This document shows, piece after piece, positions 55,501 to 64,000 of a stretch of DNA of 64,000 bases (positions are counted from its first letter, which is position 1; every line of letters starts with the position of its first letter). The DNA is from Vibrio lentus (GTDB lineage: Bacteria; Pseudomonadota; Gammaproteobacteria; Enterobacterales; Vibrionaceae): assembly GCF_030409755.1 (NCBI RefSeq), contig NZ_JAUFQE010000002.1, positions 1,488,001 through 1,552,000 of the forward strand, written 5' to 3'. Under the pieces are notes generated by a model that worked only from the letters and a program-made list of their open reading frames with translations, did no database searches and was not told where the DNA came from. The position numbers were made by a program, and so were the translations under genes.

Positions 55501-58500
55501 ATTGATGCCAAGCGCATTGCCCGCATCGCTATTGTGTTCACCCGAATTAAATACGATCTTATCGAGCGACTGAGCAGGAACATCAAGTGTCCAAAGCTGC
55601 GTCGCCGGATCATAGCTCGCTAACGTGGTTCCGTCTGGATAGAAAATAGAAGCATCTTGAGGCACACCCGCCACTTCAACTCGAAGTGTTTCAGGTGCAT
55701 TTTCAGTAAATGTTCCGCTTCCTGTTGCAGACAGTTCTTTGTCCAAAATCGTCGCATTGATTTCGATATCAATATTTTGGCCTTCATTGCCTGTCACAGA
55801 GTCGGTCGGGTTGGTATCGACATCATCACCAACAGGTACCACATGCAGTTTGAAGCTTGGCAAGTTTGCCGCCGCAGTAGGCACACCCAACAAAGATTCT
55901 TGAGTGAAGACTTCCACACCAAACTCGGCGGTACCACTGAAGTTTTTCGGCGGTAAAATCGACAGCTCACTCAGGTCGAATGACAGTCCTGATGCTTGAG
56001 GCAGTTGAACACTCCATTCACCACCACCGTTGTTCTTCACTGTGTAAGTTGAGGCAGCATCTGCACTCATTAAGAAGCCATCTGGTACACCCGTAAACTT
56101 AATCGAAACGAACTGCTCTGAGCCATCAAGGTCAGTCAATGCGATCGATACTGGCCCCGTACCGGACAAGGAAATAAGCTGATCTTCGTTACCAGTAATC
56201 TCGATAACATCCGGATCACTACCCGGCCCTGTGACAGACACGTCATCCACCACAGGAACGACTTCAAAGCTGACACTTGTAGAGAAGGTATCGGAGTCTG
56301 TTGCCGTACCCACAGGAGAAGCAGGATCATTATAAGTTGCTGTATCGGTAACGGTGCCGCTGACATTAACCTGCACTTGATTAATATCATTGCCCGTCGG
56401 GTAATTTTCGATTGCCCTAAAGAGCACATTATCGAGTGCACCTGCCGCAATTTCAGCCTGATTAAATGTCACAGACGTACCTAATGAAGTGCCCGTATTG
56501 TCATAAAATGCGCCTATAGAAGGATCGTCCAACGTCAAGGTAATCGAAGTAAACTCTTCTTGACCGCCTTCGACGCCTGATACTTGATCCGAAATAGTCG
56601 AATTGAAGTCGAGTTGAATATAAGTGTCTTCGTAACCCACCGGATCTTGTCCGGCTTGGCCATCGTTATCGACAGGATTAAAGGCATCATCAAGAGAACC
56701 CACGACATTCACCTCAATCGTTGGATCCGTCTCTGCATCCGGTGCGACTTTGATGATAACTTCGGTCACTAAGGTCTTCTCATCGCCAGATTGTAAATCT
56801 TTAGTCACGATGGTCATTGGCAACCTAAAGTCACCAGAGTAGTTTGGTGGCAAGTTCAACAACAAACCTGAAGAATCGACGGTTGTACCTTGTTCAACCG
56901 TTGTCTCGTAAACATATTTCCCGTTCACAAAGTCAACATCACTTCTTCCCGAGAGGCTAATCGGGAATGATGTAGTAGCATCAATGACCAGGATACCATC
57001 AATGATCACCGTCACTTGGTCAGGAGAATCATCACGGCCCGTAAAGCTCAAAATGCCATTGAGTGCCGCGCCGAGATCAAGTTGAGTATCTTCAACCGCA
57101 TCGATAACGCTGTCTTGCACAATGGAGATCCCAGCTGCAACTTTATCCGGAGCAACAAGTACTTCAGGATAAGAAAGCGTTACCTCACCGGTGCGTTGCT
57201 CTTGGACGGACGTTTCATTGTTGGCATCTCCAGGATCTGACACTAAGGTATGAATCGTCATCTTGATATTATTAAAGTCCCCCACCACGTCATCTGTATC
57301 ATTGGCAGGGGTAAAATCTAAGCCATTTGGCGCACTGACGCTAAAGGCATCTTCATTGGTCACAACCCATCGGCCACCACCTTCGTATGAGGCACCAGTT
57401 ACTAAAAGTTGCCCTAAAATATCATCCGACAACGCGCTTCCGTCAGTGTTAGTCAGCTGAACAATCACTTCGTCAACTTGCTCTTCGACTGTGCTTAAAT
57501 CCGTTTCTTGGTATCGGATGACGTATTCACCGTCCCAAATTTCGTCTCCGTTAATATCAGTCGTTTGGTTATCACTGTTGGTTGTAAATTTAATTACGCC
57601 ATTAGCGTCAGCCGTAATCGTAGTCAGGTCTCCAGAGCCATCTTCGTTTGAAACAACAATCTTGTTGTCGGCATCTCCTGGTTCAACCACAGGTCGTACT
57701 TGAACGTTAATGATTCCGGTTATATCTGGATCGGCTTCGACATAACCACCATCTTCATCCTCTAGACCGCTAGACGTATACTCATGATCTCGCTCTTCCA
57801 TTTTAAGCTCGGTGGTCAACGTAAAATCTGCACTAGAATCAGCCGGAGGCGTCATTTGAATGAAGTTATTCGCCAAAGCAATCTGAGTGAATTGCTCCGG
57901 TGTCTGACTAGCGTCTTTAGGAGTAATCGTTAACGTACCTGCACCATCGTTTACAACAGTAACATCACCATTTACGGTAGGTGTGACACCCGATGGAATA
58001 CCGGAAATCGTAATCGAAGTGAAATGCTCATCAGAATCAATATAGTCTACACCTTCGGGGTGCCAATCAATGTTGATAGCCGTATCTTCATCACCGTTAG
58101 TCGTGTTGACATAAGTTGCTGATGTATCGATTTGAGGTATAACAAGCACTCGAATTTCTTGATCAAACGTAAGCGTGTGACCATCATTCTCGGTCACAAT
58201 CACTTTACCTTGGATGTGGATATTCTCTGTCGATGAGTCGACAGGTCGAATGCGAATGCCTGAGGTTTTACCTGCCTCAGTAATGTTCGCTTCGTAGATA
58301 GGTTTCGATAGATCAGGACTACCGCCCGGTCCAGTTTCGTAACCGACAAAGTTAAGATCGATCACCGTACCGTCGCCGTCTTCGAGAATAACGCCATCAG
58401 GAATACCCGAGAGGATAACGGTTATGGATTCTGACCCATCATCAGCTAATGGTGTAGTGCCAGTATCTGGTCTTCTCTCTCCAGATAACACAGTGAAGTC

Positions 58501-61500
58501 AAGCAGAGCAAAGTTATCACCGTTTTGACTTTCTTGAATCGTGGTTTGAACGCCGGTTATGCCACCTTCGTTAAACGTCGTCCAATCTGTACCATTCGTC
58601 CCACCATAAGGCGTGTCGGCAACACCTTTGACCTCGACGTTGACCGTCTTAGTACCCAGTATTTCTTCATCGACTTGCGCACCTGAAGAAAGGTTCGCGG
58701 TGTCTTTAACCACACCGGTGACATCGAAAGTAAAATCCACATTGCTGTGTTTGGTTGGAACAACTTCCACGTTAGCCAAATCGGAATACGCAATTTCTTG
58801 GTAATCAACGCCATTGATCGTGATGGTCGGAACGACTGTCGTGGTGCCTAAGAAGTAAAGTACCGCGCCTTCAGTAACATTGCTGATACGAACAAACAGC
58901 TCTTCAGAGCCATCGGTATCCACTGACCCAGTCATGGTGATGACTTCGTCTAACGTGAATACGTCCTTATTATTAAGAGGACCTAGATAATCAGGATCAT
59001 CAATGTTGTCCTCGTTGATCCTAATGCGGCTCACACTGAGTTTTCCAGGGTCGGCGTCAGCATTCACATCGATAATGATGTTTTGCTCTACAGAACGAGC
59101 GGTCGTCTTATCGTTTGCTCCACCGTTGGCTGAGTCATCGTATGGGTTAAGCGTCTCTTCCGTAATTGCCGTCGCTTTGAACTCAATCTGCCCTGAGAAG
59201 TTATCAATAGGGTTAACTACGGTGCTATTGATATCAGCAGATGCGATGATATAAACACCATTAACGGGCGTTAACACATTGCCATTTTGATCAAGTAACT
59301 CAAACTTCCCGTCGCCTTGAACTGCTTCAAGTTCATAGGTAATCGTCTCAGTATTACTGCTATCTTGCGACTGTGCATTCAACTGCAGCGTGACATTGTC
59401 TTCATCTTCGTTCACTTGATACTGATACGTGCTACTGGTGTCATCCCAAGTCGCAATATCCGCTACCGCTTCAATCTCAATTCTGAAGTTTGAATTAACA
59501 GTGTGATCCGTACTGCCATTTTTCTCAATTTCAAGCTCATAACGAACTCGCCCACCAGTTTCATCCGAACTAGCGTGTTGGTCTGGAACAAAGAACAGGT
59601 TATCTATCGTCGCGATAGTTTGTCTTGGTTCATTCGGGTTTGGAGCAAAGCTTTGTTCGAGTGGAGGAGAACCAAATATAATGCTCCCATTTGACTCAGG
59701 CACTAATTCAATGTACTTAGCGCTAACACTATCAAAGTAATAGAAAGTACCTTGGTGACTGTCACCTCCGTTCGGACTTTTAATCGTCAACTGCCCAATA
59801 GATTCAGCGTTATCTTGGTCATACAGATTAACTTGCAGCGCAACTTGCACTGGTGCATCAGGCAAATCAATCTGGTTATCTTGAACATTCTCAAAAGTCG
59901 GCTCATCGCCTGTTGCGTAAGGTATGGTTGAGTCTCTACCCGCATCCTCGAAGGTAGTCACTTTCAGCGCAATTTTTGTAGAATCCCTATCAGTAATCGT
60001 TATATCTAACGGTGTTTCAGAGGTGTCTAAATCGCCATCCGTCGCAATCACGTTAATCGAGAAGTCGATCGTATCAAGACCGTCATGATCGAGATAGCCG
60101 TTAGCTCTGAATTCAACCTCACCATTTGAGTTGATAAGCAATCGACCAAGCTGTCGGGTATCAACGCCTCCATTACCATCATCGGTTTGCTCGTAAACGC
60201 GAATCTGTTGGCTGCCACTGTTTAAATCGAAACCGCTACTGTATGGCCCGTTATTTCCTGTACGGAAAACAATATCTGCACCATTACTTGAGATACCCTC
60301 AATTCGGCTCAGTACCGCGCCATCAGCCCCCACATCCGTCGCATTGGCAAACATATCGACTTTAGAACCATTGTAATTCTGACCTTCAAGACGGGTGATC
60401 GACTGAGTTGTCACTAACGGAACATCATCCGTCACTGTGATTGTCAGATCAATTGCGTTTGATTGGTCTTGGTCAAAGTCTTCAGCCACGACCGAGAAAC
60501 CAAGTTCGATGTTGTTTTCATCAGCACCATCAGGATGTTTCAGAGGTTTAAACAGTTCAAACTGATAACTGTTGTTTGAGGTATCGAAAACAATTTCGAA
60601 CACAGCTTCATTACTCGTCACCGTTTGAGCAGTATAAGTAAATGTTGTGCCGTTTTGTGAAACAGCTTGCCACTCTAGGCTTTCTCCATCGGAAGTTAAG
60701 CCAGCCAGAACCAAATCTTCATCAACCAGTTCATACTTCACAACGCCATCGGCACCTTCATCGACTGTGAACAGTCCATTGATAATGGTGTCTTCCGTTT
60801 GATCCGAACCAATCCCAGTAAGATCGTCTTCATCAACAACCGTTTCACCCGTTGGCGCACTCATTACTGGCGCATCGTCTAGTACCTCGATTGGCAATAC
60901 ATACTGATTAGAATCATCTCCGTCGCCATCAACCGCAACGACATCGAATGGTATTGTTAATGTATCGAGGTTACTCGGTGTCGTAGCGTGATTGAGAGGG
61001 CCAAGTAAGGTAAAGGTGTAAGCACCATCATCAGTCAATACTAATGTGAAAATTGGCGTTCCACTTGGGTCGGTTGCACCTTGGTAGGTGGTCGTATTAG
61101 CAGCACCGGTAATTTCGGTGATCTTAATACCTTCACTACCCGACGATAGCGTCGCTTCCAGCGTTGAGATATTACGCAGCTCGTAAACCTCAACTTGGTC
61201 TGCACCTTCTGTGGTGACAAACGAACCCGTCGCTTGTGCCAGAGTGCCTAAATCATCTTCATCAACCACAAACGTACTTGCAACAGTCGTATCAGTAATG
61301 GTTGGTACATCATCAGTAATGGTCACCGTTAGCGGTTTCATCGCTGAGTCAGTGTTGTCTTTGTCGACTGCGATAACTGGTAAGGTGAAGATTTGATCGT
61401 TATTACCTTGCACTGGTAGGTGATCTAACTCTTCTAACAATGTGAAGGTATATTGACCAAGCACCAAGCTATCAAAAGTGATGGTGAAGATATCCGTTTG

Positions 61501-64000
61501 GACACCGCCGCTTTCAACGTAACCAATATAATTATCGCTGTTCAGAGGATCTTCTTTTAGCTGAACCACCAAGCCATCCGCTTTCAGATCACCTGATGTG
61601 TTGAATTGAGCCGTATCAATGCGGAAGTGGCTAACATCATCACTTCCTGCTGTGAAAGTAATGGTTTCAGTTTGGCTCACAGGTAACCCCGGTGAAGAGC
61701 CGTCGACCAGATTCGCTTCTTCCAATGCAACCGTTGGTACTGTGTCTATTACTGGTGGAGCACCATCTGCAATCGTCAGTGTCACTGTTGAAGTGACAAT
61801 ATCGCCATCTTTATCTTCCGATGTCACCGTAATGGTCTTAACAATGTCACCACCAGAATGATCGAGGTTACGGTTAGGTTCGAAACGTACATCACCTTCA
61901 AGATTGATAAATAAGGAACCTTCAGCGAACACAAATTCTTGCTCACCCGTGTCGGTTTGTACCAGAGACTCTTCGGGTTGACTGCCATAGGTAAACTTAG
62001 TGATTGTGGCGCCATCTGCACTTTGCGCAGGCATCACATCAAATGTCGTTGTGGTAGGCGTTCCTGTAGTAGGCTCTGTGATGCTGAGCGTACCGGATTG
62101 CATCAATTGGACATCATCACTAATGGTCACAGTCAGCGGTTTAGACGCTGAAATATCACCATCGGTATCTTCTGCATAAACAGAAAGATCAAAGCTCAGA
62201 TCGTTGTTTCCTAAACCATCAACATGGTCTAAACGCTCAAGCAGAGTAAACGTATATTGGCTCGGATTCGTGTCATCAAAATCCAGAGTGAAGATAACTT
62301 TCTCAACACCCGAACCATCCGTCGTGAATGCTATGTAGTCACCAGAGTTTGCAGGGTCTTCACGCAAACTCAACTCAAGGCCATCCGACTTCAACGCGCC
62401 ATTGGTATTAAACAGCCCCACTTCCACCACTATTTCAGCAATATCATCACTGCTTGCAAGTGAAGTAATGGTTTGAGTCATACTCACAGGGTTTACGCTA
62501 GGCGTAGAACCATCCGCAAGTAAGCTTTCTGACAATGCCACACCCGGTACAACGTCGATTGTTGGCCCATCACCATCGACAATGGTGAGAGTGACTTTTG
62601 ATGAGAAGATGTCGTTATCAAAGTCTGAAGACGTGAACACGATTGACTTAACAATGTCTCCCGCAGAGTGATCAAGGTTTCGATTTGGCTCAAACCTCAC
62701 ATCACCATCTAATGTCACAAACAGTGAACCTTCAGTGAAAACAAACTCTTGTTCACCGCTGATGCTTTGATTCAGAGTAATTGCAGAGCTACCGTCGTAC
62801 GTAAACTGCGTAATATTCGCGCCGTCTGCACTTGGTATTGGCATCACATCAACTGTAGCCGTTGTAGGAGTACCAGTATTAGGCTCAGTGATGGTTAAGA
62901 AGCCATCTTGCATTTGCTGGAGGTCATCTTCTATCGTAACCACTACATCGCGCTTTGTTGACTCAGAATCATCTGTATCAACAGCATAGATAGGTAAGCG
63001 GAAAGTAAGGTCGTTGTTGAGCACGCCATCAAGATGGTCGAGTGCCTCAATCAAGGTAAATGTAAACTGAGCTTTGTTTGCACTATCAAAGCTAATGGTA
63101 AATACATCGGTAACGTTACCCATACCATCATCGGTATAACCAATGTAGTCACCAGCAGAAGCAGGATCTTCTTTTAGTTGAACAACAAGACCACTTGATT
63201 TCAACAGATCGCCCGGATTGAATTCGTTGGTCGCAATTCTAAAGTGACTAAAATCATCACTTCCTTCGGTGTAAGTGATTGTGTGAGTCGAACTGACCGC
63301 AGAGCCACTTGGCGTCGAGCCATCCGCTAGGTTAACTTCCGATAAGTTAACATCTGGAACCACATTGATAACGGGATCGATACCGTCTTTGATCGTCAAG
63401 GTGACATCCGCGGTATCTGTATCGTTATCAAGATCACTGGTGGTAACGACAATCGTTCTTACGATATCGCCAGATGAATGGTCAAGATCTCGGCTCGGCT
63501 CGAAACGAACCTCCCCTTCAATGGTGATGTACAGTAAGCCATCGGTTACGATAAAGACTTGTTCTGTAGAGATGCTTGGGTCTAACGTTACAGCTGTGCC
63601 ACCATCGTAAGTAAACTGTGTCACTTTCGCGCCATCAGCACTCTGCGTTGGCATGACATCAATGATTGCCGTCGTTGGTGGCGTACCCGATGCCAAATCA
63701 GCTAATGAAGGCTCAGTGATACTCAAGGTGCCATCTTGAACACCTTGTACGTCATCGGTGATCGCAACCGTCATTGGCGACATTGCAGAATCATCACCAT
63801 CCGCATCAACCGCTAACACAGGGACATCGAAGCTTAGTATATTGTTTTGTAATCCATCGACATGATCTAACGCTTCAAGCAGTGTGAACGTGTACTGCCC
63901 TAAATTGCTCGTCGAGAAGCTGATCGTAAAGACGTTGGTTTCTACGTTAGAACCGTCTTTGACGAAGCCAATGTAATTACCAGAATTAGCTGGTTGTTCT
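52579..64000 (-). CDS. Giant type I secreted repeat adhesin, N-terminus outside window
   Basis: More than 3,800 residues are visible and the frame is still open at base 64000. In order from the visible N-terminal side: about three and a half composite repeats of roughly 270 residues (T1SS-143 type, marked by QDGTLSITEP, DVMPxxSADGA, RFEPNRNLDHS and FTLLExLDHxDG), several diverged Ig/cadherin-like units with VVDEDD motifs, a long middle of varied beta-sandwich units, three near-identical 116-residue cadherin-like repeats, RTX nonapeptides and a type I secretion target domain (FNLSEGDQIDL). Acidic DxDGD motifs suggest calcium binding. It is probably exported by a LapBCE/TolC-like system whose genes are not in this window, and anchors cells to surfaces or to each other. 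Role in alginate attachment is a guess. Confidence 0.88.
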   Translation of the reverse strand, partial: EQPANSGNYIGFVKDGSNVETNVFTISFSTSNLGQYTFTLLEALDHVDGLQNNILSFDVPVLAVDADGDDSAMSPMTVAITDDVQGVQDGTLSITEPSLADLASGTPPTTAIIDVMPTQSADGAKVTQFTYDGGTAVTLDPSISTEQVFIVTDGLLYITIEGEVRFEPSRDLDHSSGDIVRTIVVTTSDLDNDTDTADVTLTIKDGIDPVINVVPDVNLSEVNLADGSTPSGSAVSSTHTITYTEGSDDFSHFRIATNEFNPGDLLKSSGLVVQLKEDPASAGDYIGYTDDGMGNVTDVFTISFDSANKAQFTFTLIEALDHLDGVLNNDLTFRLPIYAVDTDDSESTKRDVVVTIEDDLQQMQDGFLTITEPNTGTPTTATVDVMPIPSADGANITQFTYDGSSAITLNQSISGEQEFVFTEGSLFVTLDGDVRFEPNRNLDHSAGDIVKSIVFTSSDFDNDIFSSKVTLTIVDGDGPTIDVVPGVALSESLLADGSTPSVNPVSMTQTITSLASSDDIAEIVVEVGLFNTNGALKSDGLELSLREDPANSGDYIAFTTDGSGVEKVIFTLDFDDTNPSQYTFTLLERLDHVDGLGNNDLSFDLSVYAEDTDGDISASKPLTVTISDDVQLMQSGTLSITEPTTGTPTTTTFDVMPAQSADGATITKFTYGSQPEESLVQTDTGEQEFVFAEGSLFINLEGDVRFEPNRNLDHSGGDIVKTITVTSEDKDGDIVTSTVTLTIADGAPPVIDTVPTVALEEANLVDGSSPGLPVSQTETITFTAGSDDVSHFRIDTAQFNTSGDLKADGLVVQLKEDPLNSDNYIGYVESGGVQTDIFTITFDSLVLGQYTFTLLEELDHLPVQGNNDQIFTLPVIAVDKDNTDSAMKPLTVTITDDVPTITDTTVASTFVVDEDDLGTLAQATGSFVTTEGADQVEVYELRNISTLEATLSSGSEGIKITEITGAANTTTYQGATDPSGTPIFTLVLTDDGAYTFTLLGPLNHATTPSNLDTLTIPFDVVAVDGDGDDSNQYVLPIEVLDDAPVMSAPTGETVVDEDDLTGIGSDQTEDTIINGLFTVDEGADGVVKYELVDEDLVLAGLTSDGESLEWQAVSQNGTTFTYTAQTVTSNEAVFEIVFDTSNNSYQFELFKPLKHPDGADENNIELGFSVVAEDFDQDQSNAIDLTITVTDDVPLVTTQSITRLEGQNYNGSKVDMFANATDVGADGAVLSRIEGISSNGADIVFRTGNNGPYSSGFDLNSGSQQIRVYEQTDDGNGGVDTRQLGRLLINSNGEVEFRANGYLDHDGLDTIDFSINVIATDGDLDTSETPLDITITDRDSTKIALKVTTFEDAGRDSTIPYATGDEPTFENVQDNQIDLPDAPVQVALQVNLYDQDNAESIGQLTIKSPNGGDSHQGTFYYFDSVSAKYIELVPESNGSIIFGSPPLEQSFAPNPNEPRQTIATIDNLFFVPDQHASSDETGGRVRYELEIEKNGSTDHTVNSNFRIEIEAVADIATWDDTSSTYQYQVNEDEDNVTLQLNAQSQDSSNTETITYELEAVQGDGKFELLDQNGNVLTPVNGVYIIASADINSTVVNPIDNFSGQIEFKATAITEETLNPYDDSANGGANDKTTARSVEQNIIIDVNADADPGKLSVSRIRINEDNIDDPDYLGPLNNKDVFTLDEVITMTGSVDTDGSEELFVRISNVTEGAVLYFLGTTTVVPTITINGVDYQEIAYSDLANVEVVPTKHSNVDFTFDVTGVVKDTANLSSGAQVDEEILGTKTVNVEVKGVADTPYGGTNGTDWTTFNEGGITGVQTTIQESQNGDNFALLDFTVLSGERRPDTGTTPLADDGSESITVILSGIPDGVILEDGDGTVIDLNFVGYETGPGGSPDLSKPIYEANITEAGKTSGIRIRPVDSSTENIHIQGKVIVTENDGHTLTFDQEIRVLVIPQIDTSATYVNTTNGDEDTAINIDWHPEGVDYIDSDEHFTSITISGIPSGVTPTVNGDVTVVNDGAGTLTITPKDASQTPEQFTQIALANNFIQMTPPADSSADFTLTTELKMEERDHEYTSSGLEDEDGGYVEADPDITGIINVQVRPVVEPGDADNKIVVSNEDGSGDLTTITADANGVIKFTTNSDNQTTDINGDEIWDGEYVIRYQETDLSTVEEQVDEVIVQLTNTDGSALSDDILGQLLVTGASYEGGGRWVVTNEDAFSVSAPNGLDFTPANDTDDVVGDFNNIKMTIHTLVSDPGDANNETSVQEQRTGEVTLSYPEVLVAPDKVAAGISIVQDSVIDAVEDTQLDLGAALNGILSFTGRDDSPDQVTVIIDGILVIDATTSFPISLSGRSDVDFVNGKYVYETTVEQGTTVDSSGLLLNLPPNYSGDFRLPMTIVTKDLQSGDEKTLVTEVIIKVAPDAETDPTIEVNVVGSLDDAFNPVDNDGQAGQDPVGYEDTYIQLDFNSTISDQVSGVEGGQEEFTSITLTLDDPSIGAFYDNTGTSLGTSVTFNQAEIAAGALDNVLFRAIENYPTGNDINQVQVNVSGTVTDTATYNDPASPVGTATDSDTFSTSVSFEVVPVVDDVSVTGPGSDPDVIEITGNEDQLISLSGTGPVSIALTDLDGSEQFVSIKFTGVPDGFLMSADAASTYTVKNNGGGEWSVQLPQASGLSFDLSELSILPPKNFSGTAEFGVEVFTQESLLGVPTAAANLPSFKLHVVPVGDDVDTNPTDSVTGNEGQNIDIEINATILDKELSATGSGTFTENAPETLRVEVAGVPQDASIFYPDGTTLASYDPATQLWTLDVPAQSLDKIVFNSGEHNSDAGNALGINGPLQITVRSVDTDADNTEYLGTPTSFDVDLVIDPINDQPTFVNVTNIETPEDISIAIDNFSIYDVDANFDNPDAPYVLTLQVDQTLPGAQGVFEFTSSPDVTFVLQPDGSLVITGKEADINTALTNGAVTFKPDPDQNYLNQSGLVTINATLDDGGNNGLIDAGDPNTAQTNQTTFTIKVTEVNDAPVATDVDLGSIAEDGQIVIVESDLIAASSDLENHNLTVTGVTLTQGQGQLTRYENAGGADDAGITGPFWIFIAASDFNGDVKFNYDIIDDGTTNGVDDFLTDNAEISLVVTEVNDQPVASDIDLGTILEEGQLIIKEEDLISATTDPENDTITVNSLVLDQGQGQLQRFENVGGADDATITGPYWVFTAANEYSGDVKLTYTVEDDGTTNGADDFLTDTGEISVVVTEVNDQPVATDIDLGNILEEGQLIIKEGDLIAATSDPENDTITVTNLVLDEGQGQLQRFENVGGADDAMITGPYWIFTAADEYSGNVKFTYTIEDDGTTNGANDFLTDTAEITAIVDGVNDTPVVNGDSVTTVVDEDAGQLLSGINVSDPDYVDTFSDDLMTVTLTVDYGTLNVSLPAVTTVMVNGNNTGSVILVGTLSDLNALIDTPTSPSGVFLDASLSPTNSIGLEVIAKDSGNPSGIAIETTPVVYDIAVTPVANAPSLSIDPAFNYVRNITTSSSVIANNGIALVGIVAALTDITEELTLKISDVPDGVDVTSDAGTVSQVGDTWVATADAIDSLRLVEQPSVGKPLTPGNYTLKVEAVSEETDNNDIAISQNIDLNLNIVANPRDIDVSSETDDALLVASGFNTELTGGSGNDRLVGGSGDDTLIGGDGNDTLIGGGGSDILTGGNGMDSFVWLNIEDGVADTITDFNLSEGDQIDLREVLPELKDATVNMTTLLQHIDAKVDGNDVELTINPDGLGTAEQVIVVEDLAPQLTLSGTMPSDILDALVQQNVITHG
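52895..53030 (-). repeat. RTX nonapeptide repeats of the adhesin
   Basis: Five tandem calcium-binding nonapeptides of the form GGxGxDxLx (GGSGNDRLV, GGSGDDTLI, GGDGNDTLI, GGGGSDILT, GGNGMDSFV), just before the secretion target domain. Typical of type I secreted proteins, where calcium folds the C-terminus outside the cell. Confidence 0.92.
53911..54954 (-). repeat. Three 348-bp tandem repeats in the adhesin gene
   Basis: Units 53911-54258, 54259-54606 and 54607-54954, exactly 348 bp (116 codons) each. Each encodes VNDxPVAxDIDLG, then QGQGQLxRxEN, then DDGTTNG. The two units nearer the C-terminus are much more alike than the third, pointing to recent duplication or gene conversion. Confidence 0.92.

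Overview
The window reads as chromosomal DNA of a marine Vibrio, most likely of the Splendidus clade. This rests on the gene families and on an alginate-catabolism gene set of the kind described for V. splendidus 12B01; it is inference from remembered family knowledge, not from a database search. I see no rRNA, tRNA, CRISPR array, phage or transposase gene. Two genes run off the edges: a DUF3103-like protein on the left and a giant secreted adhesin on the right.

Region 1 (1-9.2 kb) is a mixed flank: DUF3103-like protein, Dabb-domain protein, small secreted protein, LysR-type regulator, tryptophanase tnaA with an odd GC-rich leader region, a pair of membrane-linked GTPases, and a divergent MsrA. 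Region 2 (9.3-51.5 kb) is an alginate utilisation locus. It holds extracellular or periplasmic lyases (PL6 and CBM32-PL7 lipoproteins, a secreted PL7), two KdgM-type outer-membrane porins, three SSS-family sodium symporters, three oligoalginate lyases (one PL15, two PL17), the monomer route KdgF, DehR, KdgK and Eda, a second candidate DEH reductase of the SDR type, and three FadR-subfamily GntR (FCD) regulators. Passengers inside the block are a MORN-repeat protein, a chemoreceptor, a CBS/nucleotidyltransferase-exonuclease pair, a MATE exporter, a PhnDCEE ABC importer and an exported FAH-fold protein. Region 3 (51.7-64 kb) holds a periplasmic cyclohexadienyl-dehydratase-like protein and more than 3,800 residues of a type I secreted repeat adhesin.

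The pathway closes on itself. Alginate is cut outside the cell (PL6, PL7), oligomers cross the outer membrane (KdgM porins) and inner membrane (SSS symporters), PL15/PL17 enzymes give the unsaturated monouronate, KdgF helps linearise it to DEH, DehR (and perhaps the SDR) reduces it to KDG, KdgK phosphorylates it and Eda splits KDPG into pyruvate and glyceraldehyde-3-phosphate.

The most useful thing I found outside the genes is a repeated 11-bp palindrome, TTGTANTACAA. It lies about 63-75 bp before the start codons of all three symporters, oalA, the PL17 operon and kdgF, and also before alyB, and it fits the operator type expected for FCD regulators. One perfect copy sits before no protein gene at all, but before a roughly 200-nt stretch that ends in a strong intrinsic terminator: a candidate small RNA belonging to the alginate regulon. 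Further oddities are three unrelated 6-8 bp microsatellites that each begin at or just after a stop codon, and a leftward terminator with no gene in front of it.
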